This document shows positions 6,981 through 10,258 of a DNA stretch of 10,258 nucleotides, in pieces. This stretch comes from Oscillospiraceae bacterium (GTDB lineage: Bacteria; Bacillota_A; Clostridia; Oscillospirales; Ruminococcaceae), in contig JAFWUX010000166.1 in assembly GCA_017523995.1 (NCBI GenBank), positions 1-10,258 on the forward strand, written 5' to 3'. Each line of letters starts with the position of its first letter. Position 1 is the first letter of the stretch. A model generated the notes under the pieces. It saw only the letters and a program-made list of their open reading frames with translations, had not been told where the DNA came from and did no database searches. The position numbers and the translations under genes are program-made.

Positions 6981-7009
6981 TTGCTTTTTTCGTAAAATTA
7001 TGCTATAAT
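6981..7009 (+). promoter_or_regulatory. Promoter of the toxin-antitoxin operon, with a dyad over the -10
   Basis: The -35 is TTGCTT (6981-6986), the spacer is 17 bp, and the -10 is TATAAT (7004-7009) with an extended TGC. The dyad ATTAT-GCT-ATAAT (6997-7009) covers the -10 box. Phd/YefM antitoxins normally repress their own promoter through palindromes near the -10, so this is a candidate operator. The promoter is divergent from that of the LRR gene, with about 95 bp between the two -35 regions. Confidence 0.65.
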
Positions 7010-7048
7010 AACATCAGCAGAGATTCTATCGAAAAAGGAGGAGTCACT

Positions 7049-7297
7049 ATGCCGAATATTAAGCCTGTTTCAGATTTGCGAAATTACAACGAGGTACTTC
7101 GTGATATTGCCGTCGGTCAGCCGGTGTTCCTCACCAAAAATGGCAGAGGACGCTATGTGATCGTTGACATGGATGATTATGAAAAGCAGACAGCAACGCT
7201 GAAGCTGCTTGCCGAACTCGCCAAAGGCGAACAGTCTGCCGCTGAGCAGGGCTGGCTCTCGCCGGAAGATGTTGAACGGGAGCTGGGATTGCTGTGA
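7049..7297 (+). CDS. Antitoxin of Phd/YefM type (type II toxin-antitoxin)
   Basis: 82 residues. The start at 7049 follows AAAGGAGGAG by 5-6 nt; the upstream in-frame ATG at 6926 lies before the promoter and is rejected. The N-terminal half has the Phd/YefM DNA-binding pattern: KPVSDLRNYNEVLRDI, then PVFLTKNGRGRYVIVDMDDYE, the strand-turn and loop typical of the fold. The last 30 residues are acidic and probably wrap the toxin. Family role: it binds and neutralises the partner toxin and represses the operon as a dimer. The next gene overlaps its stop codon by four bases, which is the usual antitoxin-then-toxin order. Confidence 0.88.
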   Translation: MPNIKPVSDLRNYNEVLRDIAVGQPVFLTKNGRGRYVIVDMDDYEKQTATLKLLAELAKGEQSAAEQGWLSPEDVERELGLL

Positions 7298-7638
7298 AAC
7301 TTGTGATTGCCCCTGCTGCAAAAGAAGACTTGCTGGAGATCAAGGAATATATCTCTGTCAAGCTCTGCAATCCTACCGCTGCCGTCAATGTCGTAAAGCG
7401 GATCATCAAGGACTATAGGATGCTTACAGATACACCGGAAATCGGGATACCGCTTGACCGCAAGATTGATGTCAGGACGCCTTATCGTTTTATCGTGAGC
7501 AGTAACTATCTTGTTTTCTACCAGATCAATCTCGACACAATTGAAATTCACCGTATCCTGCATAAAGGCAAAGACTACTTCCGCATCCTTATGCCGGAGG
7601 AATATGCCAATATCCATGAGAATTCTGAAGATGATTGA
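7294..7638 (+). CDS. Toxin of RelE/ParE superfamily (type II toxin-antitoxin)
   Basis: 114 residues. It starts with GTG at 7294, which overlaps the antitoxin stop as GTGA, so the two are probably translationally coupled. The protein has the RelE/ParE layout: the N-terminal strand KLVIAPAAKEDL, two helices (IKEYI..., AAVNVVKRIIKDY), then PYRFIVSSNYLVFYQI and IHRILHKGKDYFRIL, which match the ParE-type C-terminal strands with their Arg and Tyr positions. Family members poison DNA gyrase (ParE) or cleave ribosome-bound mRNA (RelE). The sequence is closer to ParE in its RILHKGKDY ending, but the target cannot be fixed by eye. A hairpin six bases past the stop probably ends the operon. Confidence 0.88.
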   Translation: MKLVIAPAAKEDLLEIKEYISVKLCNPTAAVNVVKRIIKDYRMLTDTPEIGIPLDRKIDVRTPYRFIVSSNYLVFYQINLDTIEIHRILHKGKDYFRILMPEEYANIHENSEDD

Positions 7639-7643
7639 TGCTT

Positions 7644-7671
7644 CGGCGCACTGTTTTCCGGCAGTGCGCCG
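7644..7671 (+). terminator. Terminator-like hairpin after the toxin gene
   Basis: A perfect 10-bp stem, CGGCGCACTG (7644-7653) and CAGTGCGCCG (7662-7671), with an 8-nt loop TTTTCCGG, 5 nt past the toxin stop. The following GTTTGGTATCT is only weakly U-rich, so it may be an inefficient terminator. Confidence 0.6.
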
Positions 7672-7711
7672 GTTTGGTATCTGTAAAAACTGTCACGATG
7701 TTCCCCGAATT

Positions 7712-7815
7712 ACTGCACACGAAATCGCACACGCAACAAAAACGGCATCATGAAAGCAGCGCTTTTACGGCGCTTTTGCGTCTTGCCAGAGAGTTTTCGA
7801 ATCCCTCTCTTTCCG
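7712..7815 (+). repeat. Dispersed repeat, copy B (att/tRNA 3'-end-like)
   Basis: The second copy of the repeat at 815-919, in the same orientation and of nearly the same length (104 against 105). The opening 23 bases and the block AGAGAGTTTTCGAATC (7788-7803) are identical to copy A. This copy continues as CCTCTCTTTCCGC, closer to the 3' end of a tRNA-Ser. Its antisense reads EREGFENSLARRKS, a pattern produced by translating the antisense of tRNA-Ser-like DNA, so the small minus-strand ORF over it is not counted as a gene. Confidence 0.65.
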
Positions 7816-7823
7816 CTTTTGTG

Positions 7824-7864
7824 AAATGTCCTAGATGCGTGAAAATCAAGCATCTAGGACATTT
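7824..7864 (+). terminator. Perfect 15-bp hairpin, likely terminator
   Basis: AAATGTCCTAGATGC (7824-7838) pairs with GCATCTAGGACATTT (7850-7864) across an 11-nt loop; on the plus strand the stem runs into TTTTTCATG. The stem is longer and more perfect than the window's other terminators, and it lies immediately after repeat copy B, so it may belong to that repeat unit rather than to the toxin-antitoxin operon. Confidence 0.55.
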
Positions 7865-7940
7865 TTCATGTCTTTGGACTTGAAAAAAATTTCCAAAAAA
7901 AGAACCAAAATACCCCATTTTGAGCCCATTTTCAGGGGTA

Positions 7941-8082
7941 GTTCCCACGAGAGTTCCCACGAAATCAGTTCCCACAAAACGCATACACTTGCCCTCGATC
8001 GTGTTGAATTTCTCGCAGGTACGTCGATTTTATAGTGCTTTTTCGTGGGAACCGCTTTCCACCTATTTTAGCCGGTTCCCAA
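7941..8082. repeat. GTTCCCAC iteron cluster
   Basis: GTTCCCACGA occurs at 7941-7950 and 7953-7962, GTTCCCACAA at 7968-7977, the exact inverse TCGTGGGAAC at 8043-8052, and a shorter GTTCCCAA at 8075-8082. The first two are 12 bp apart, the same period as the two GCACACG units in the repeats at 815 and 7712. Short direct repeats with an inverted partner resemble arm-type binding sites of tyrosine integrases or other DNA-binding protein arrays. No integrase gene is present in the window. The rest of 7865-8148 holds nothing I can recognise as a gene. Confidence 0.5.
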
Positions 8083-8148
8083 AGACTAAACCTGTATTCG
8101 TGTGTTGTAAAAAATGACGAATATACCACCCTATCCTACAACTGAATA

Positions 8149-8670
8149 TTACCTGGATTCGCTCTCCAATAGGGATTTCTGTCTGGCTGCTTCTTCCGGA
8201 TTGCGAGTTTCAAGATATTCTATCATTTTCTCTCTCCAGTATTCAGTAGCACCCCACCAACGGTATGGAGATGAACACATGATCTTCAAAACATCAGGTT
8301 TATATACTTTCTGCATTCTGTAGTTTTCGATATACTCAGACCGTGTCACAACTTCGATATATTTGCTGCCATGCCGAGGCAGTCCGATCACAACGATTTT
8401 TTCATAGCCGTCTCCCCACTGAGACGGTGCGAGAAATACTTTTGTTCCGCTTGAAAACTGTTTCGTCCCCGGTTTGATTTCATGTTCCTCGCCAAACGCG
8501 TGTTCCTGCACGATATTGCCGACAAGGCTCCAGCACCAGGAAAGTCCATGTTCTAAGAATTTTTCAAAAGAAGTAATCGCAGTCTCATGATACTTCTTGA
8601 AATATGCCTCCGTTGATTCGTAATCTTCGGCTTTTCCGGACAGCATGATTGTTTCATTCGTTTCTATCAT
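8149..8670 (-). CDS. Conserved protein of unknown function, possible immunity-type protein
   Basis: 173 residues from the ATG at 8670, chosen because GGGAGGT lies 4 nt upstream; the frame's earlier ATG at 8724 has no such site. The protein is soluble, without signal peptide or membrane segments. A Trp-rich core, WCWSLVGNIV, is followed by GEEHEIKPGTKQFSSGTKVF, then WGDGYEKIVVIGLPRHGSKY and YRMQKVYKP. This is a pattern I recall from a widespread uncharacterised family in gut Firmicutes and Bacteroidetes, often near polymorphic-toxin or effector genes. That resemblance is from memory, and an immunity role would be inference only. It lies 93 nt downstream of the second LRR gene on the same strand (37 nt if the LRR protein is read through in the -1 frame), so the two may be co-transcribed. 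Confidence 0.75.
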   Translation of the reverse strand: MIETNETIMLSGKAEDYESTEAYFKKYHETAITSFEKFLEHGLSWCWSLVGNIVQEHAFGEEHEIKPGTKQFSSGTKVFLAPSQWGDGYEKIVVIGLPRHGSKYIEVVTRSEYIENYRMQKVYKPDVLKIMCSSPYRWWGATEYWREKMIEYLETRNPEEAARQKSLLESESR

Positions 8671-8674
8671 TTTT

Positions 8675-8681
8675 ACCTCCC
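8675..8681 (-). promoter_or_regulatory. RBS deciding the start of the unknown-function gene
   Basis: GGGAGGT on the minus strand, followed by AAAA and the ATG at 8670. It favours this start over the in-frame ATG at 8724. Confidence 0.65.
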
Positions 8682-8763
8682 AAATTTGATTGCCGAAAGC
8701 CTTTTCATTACAGGATTCGTTCACCCTGATCGAACAGATACAGATCCGGTTTGATGCTGTCTG

Positions 8764-10077
8764 TCAAATATCGTTTTTCAGCCGCAGGCTGTATGCAGTC
8801 AGAATGTCGTATATCTCCTGCTGATTCGAGTCAAGTGCTCTCTGGATGTACTTATCAATACAGCTTCCGGTGATGAAGTCATCCGTTTCCGCGAATGCAC
8901 GGATCACATCGGTATCCCCGCAGGCGATGCACTTTTTCATGATCTTCTGGAAGTTTTTCTGGATGTATTGCTTGAACCTGCTGTCCTTTGTGCGCAGATA
9001 ATGCAGCACGATGAATGTGTATTTTATCTTATGATCAAGCGTGATGCCTGTATCGCCTGTTTGAAGGATTCTGAAACCTGTCTGTATCGCTTCTTCTAGG
9101 TATCTGATACTGCGGTAATCTCTGACCATTTCCGGATCGTCCGGATGCAGCTTGATTACGGAAAGTGCATTGCAGCATCCCAATGCACTGCTGCCGATTC
9201 TTTGGACGGATTCCGGTATTGTGATGCACCGGAGCGCACTGCATCCAAAAAATGTATTGTCCGCTATCTCTGTGATCCGATCCGGGAGTATGACAATTGT
9301 GAGGCTCTCGCAAAGTCTGAATGCACTGCTGCCGATCGACGATACACCGTCCGGAATGGAAACGGACGAAAGCTTTCTGCAGGAGTCAAAAGCATCACTG
9401 CCGATCTTTGTTACGCTGTCCGGTATGGATATTTCGGTCAGATCGCGGCAGCCGTCAAATGCAGATCCTGCAATTTCGGTGATGCCGTCCGGCAGTTTGA
9501 TAATGGAAAGATCGCGGCAGTAGTAGAATGCACCGGTTTCTATATTATTTGCACTTTCCGGAATGATCGCTTCCCTGATGCCGCAGCCGTAGAATGCGTG
9601 GCTTTTGATTGCTGTCAGATGCGCGGGAAATCTGATTTCCGTGATCTGAAAGCATCCTGCCAATGCATATTCACCGATACACGTTACGCTTTCAGGGAGC
9701 GTAATGCTGCTTTTGCACAGCGGACACAGTACAAGCGTTTTCATGTCCTTTGTGTAAAGCACGCCGTCCAGACTGCAAAAGCAGCTGTTGTTTTCGGATA
9801 CTGTGATTTTTTCCAGACTTCTGAGAGTATTAAATCTGAAAAGATCAATCTGCGTCACGCCGGCGGAGAGATGTAAATGCGCAAGCGCATTGCAGCCGCA
9901 TAAAACCTGACCTTTTAGCTCCGTCATGCTGTCCGGCAGTATGAGCTCTTTGACTTCTTCCCAGTCCGGGAATGCCAAACAGGCGATCTCCGTGACGCCT
10001 TCCGGGATTTCGACTCTGGTGACACCGGGTTCTGCGGTGTATTTTTTCAGTACACCGTTTTCAATCTGAAAAGACAT
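8764..10077 (-). CDS. BspA-type LRR_5 protein with helical C-terminal domain
   Basis: 437 residues. The start at 10077 follows AGGAG by 9 nt. Residues 1-32 form an N-cap (MSFQIENGVLKKYTAEPGV) homologous to the start of the larger LRR protein. About ten LRR_5 repeats run to residue 310, interrupted near residues 95-125 by the family's hairpin element (SENNSCFCSLDGVLYTKDMK). The last 125 residues are rich in charged helices (FKQYIQKNFQKIMKKCIACG, CIDKYIQRALDSN, EIYDILTAY) that look like ankyrin-type or TPR-like helix pairs; this is a common tail in Ruminococcus LRR proteins. There is no signal peptide or anchor, so it is probably cytosolic. The role is unknown, with protein-protein binding most likely. 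The C-terminus ends at LKNDI, but the -1 frame continues for another 21 codons with coding-like content (see findings). The unknown-function gene follows it. Confidence 0.85.
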   Translation of the reverse strand: MSFQIENGVLKKYTAEPGVTRVEIPEGVTEIACLAFPDWEEVKELILPDSMTELKGQVLCGCNALAHLHLSAGVTQIDLFRFNTLRSLEKITVSENNSCFCSLDGVLYTKDMKTLVLCPLCKSSITLPESVTCIGEYALAGCFQITEIRFPAHLTAIKSHAFYGCGIREAIIPESANNIETGAFYYCRDLSIIKLPDGITEIAGSAFDGCRDLTEISIPDSVTKIGSDAFDSCRKLSSVSIPDGVSSIGSSAFRLCESLTIVILPDRITEIADNTFFGCSALRCITIPESVQRIGSSALGCCNALSVIKLHPDDPEMVRDYRSIRYLEEAIQTGFRILQTGDTGITLDHKIKYTFIVLHYLRTKDSRFKQYIQKNFQKIMKKCIACGDTDVIRAFAETDDFITGSCIDKYIQRALDSNQQEIYDILTAYSLRLKNDI

Positions 10078-10190
10078 GTTCTCACGCTCCTGAATCTGAA
10101 AGTCATTGTATTATTTCTATTGATGTTCCAATTAAATCTTGAAGAATAGATGCGCAGGATTTTTGTCGTGAGACAAGGCAGAAAGCCGCC

Positions 10191-10208
10191 GCCTTGCTTC
10201 CGCAAGGC
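10191..10208. repeat. Short hairpin upstream of the second LRR gene
   Basis: GCCTTGC (10191-10197) pairs with GCAAGGC (10202-10208) around TTCC. Neither side has a good U-tract. The 180-nt region to the window edge otherwise holds only a weak -10-like TACAAT on the minus strand (10110-10105) with no convincing -35. Confidence 0.4.
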
Positions 10209-10258
10209 AAGGATTTCTAACGCAGTATCACGGCAAAAAGACAAGCAGATAACTTCAA

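Noticed and set aside
6926..7048. N-terminal extension of the antitoxin from 6926
   Set aside because: It starts upstream of the promoter, and the hydrophobic leader it would add is read from promoter DNA; 7049 has a strong RBS and a family-typical start.
7780..7815. Possible intact tRNA-Ser gene
   Set aside because: Only a T-loop and acceptor-like 3' part is present; the G before TTCGAATC is T, and no D arm, anticodon arm or matching 5' acceptor strand is found upstream.
7941..7977. Possible CRISPR array
   Set aside because: The units are only about 10 bp with 2-5 bp spacers and one is inverted; there are no cas genes.
7748..7984. 78-codon minus-strand frame containing VGTDFVGTLVGT and EREGFENSLARR
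   Set aside because: It is a translation of the GTTCCCAC iterons, the hairpin and the antisense of the tRNA-Ser-like repeat; no RBS and no independent protein similarity.
9145..9876. 243-codon plus-strand open frame
   Set aside because: It is antisense to the second LRR protein and its repeated pattern mirrors the 23-residue LRR period.
10047..10244. 65-codon minus-strand frame upstream of the second LRR gene
   Set aside because: It overlaps the RBS and start of the real gene in another frame and has no RBS of its own.

Overview
The window looks like a chromosomal segment of a fibre-degrading, Ruminococcus-type Clostridia (Oscillospiraceae). The evidence is a secreted multi-domain GH11 xylanase-like protein ending in a dockerin, two BspA-type leucine-rich-repeat (LRR_5) proteins, a Flavodoxin_4-type protein, and Gram-positive promoters and ribosome binding sites. 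The species cannot be fixed from the sequence alone.

Layout. Bases 1-369 hold the 3' end of a flavodoxin-like gene (+). It converges on a very small complete-looking transcription unit on the minus strand (about 380-692: promoter, strong RBS, 26-codon signal-peptide-like ORF, terminator). Bases 700-1130 are non-coding. They carry two strong hairpins, the first copy of a roughly 104-nt dispersed repeat (815-919) and the terminator of the next gene. Bases 1198-3651 (-) encode an 817-residue secreted protein with three tandem GH11 domains and a C-terminal dockerin. Its promoter (3710-3738) is bracketed by two perfect dyads. Bases 3805-4155 (+) are a transposase C-terminal remnant with one in-frame stop. 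Bases 4156-6720 (-) encode an 854-residue LRR_5 protein with about 32 repeats, from a promoter about 130 nt upstream. A divergent promoter (6981-7009) drives a Phd/YefM-ParE type toxin-antitoxin pair (7049-7638, +). Bases 7639-8148 have no gene but are rich in structure: a terminator-like hairpin, the second copy of the dispersed repeat (7712-7815), a perfect 15-bp hairpin, and a cluster of GTTCCCAC repeats. Bases 8149-8670 (-) encode a 173-residue conserved protein of unknown function, downstream of a second LRR_5 protein (8764-10077, -) with a helical C-terminal domain. The last 180 bases are its upstream region.

How the parts may work together. The GH11-dockerin protein would be exported and docked on a cellulosome-like scaffold to act on xylan. 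The two LRR proteins have no signal peptide, so they look cytosolic and are not obviously linked to the xylanase. The toxin-antitoxin pair, the transposase remnant and the repeated att/tRNA-like sequences suggest past insertion and loss of mobile DNA. The two repeat copies are in the same orientation and enclose about 6.9 kb (xylanase, LRR protein and toxin-antitoxin pair), which could mark an inserted segment or two unrelated relics.

The observations most worth a second look are the unequal catalytic residues of the three GH11 domains, a possible -1 frameshift extension of the second LRR protein at an A5 tract, the tiny transcription unit at 380-692, and the repeat and iteron cluster at 7700-8085.
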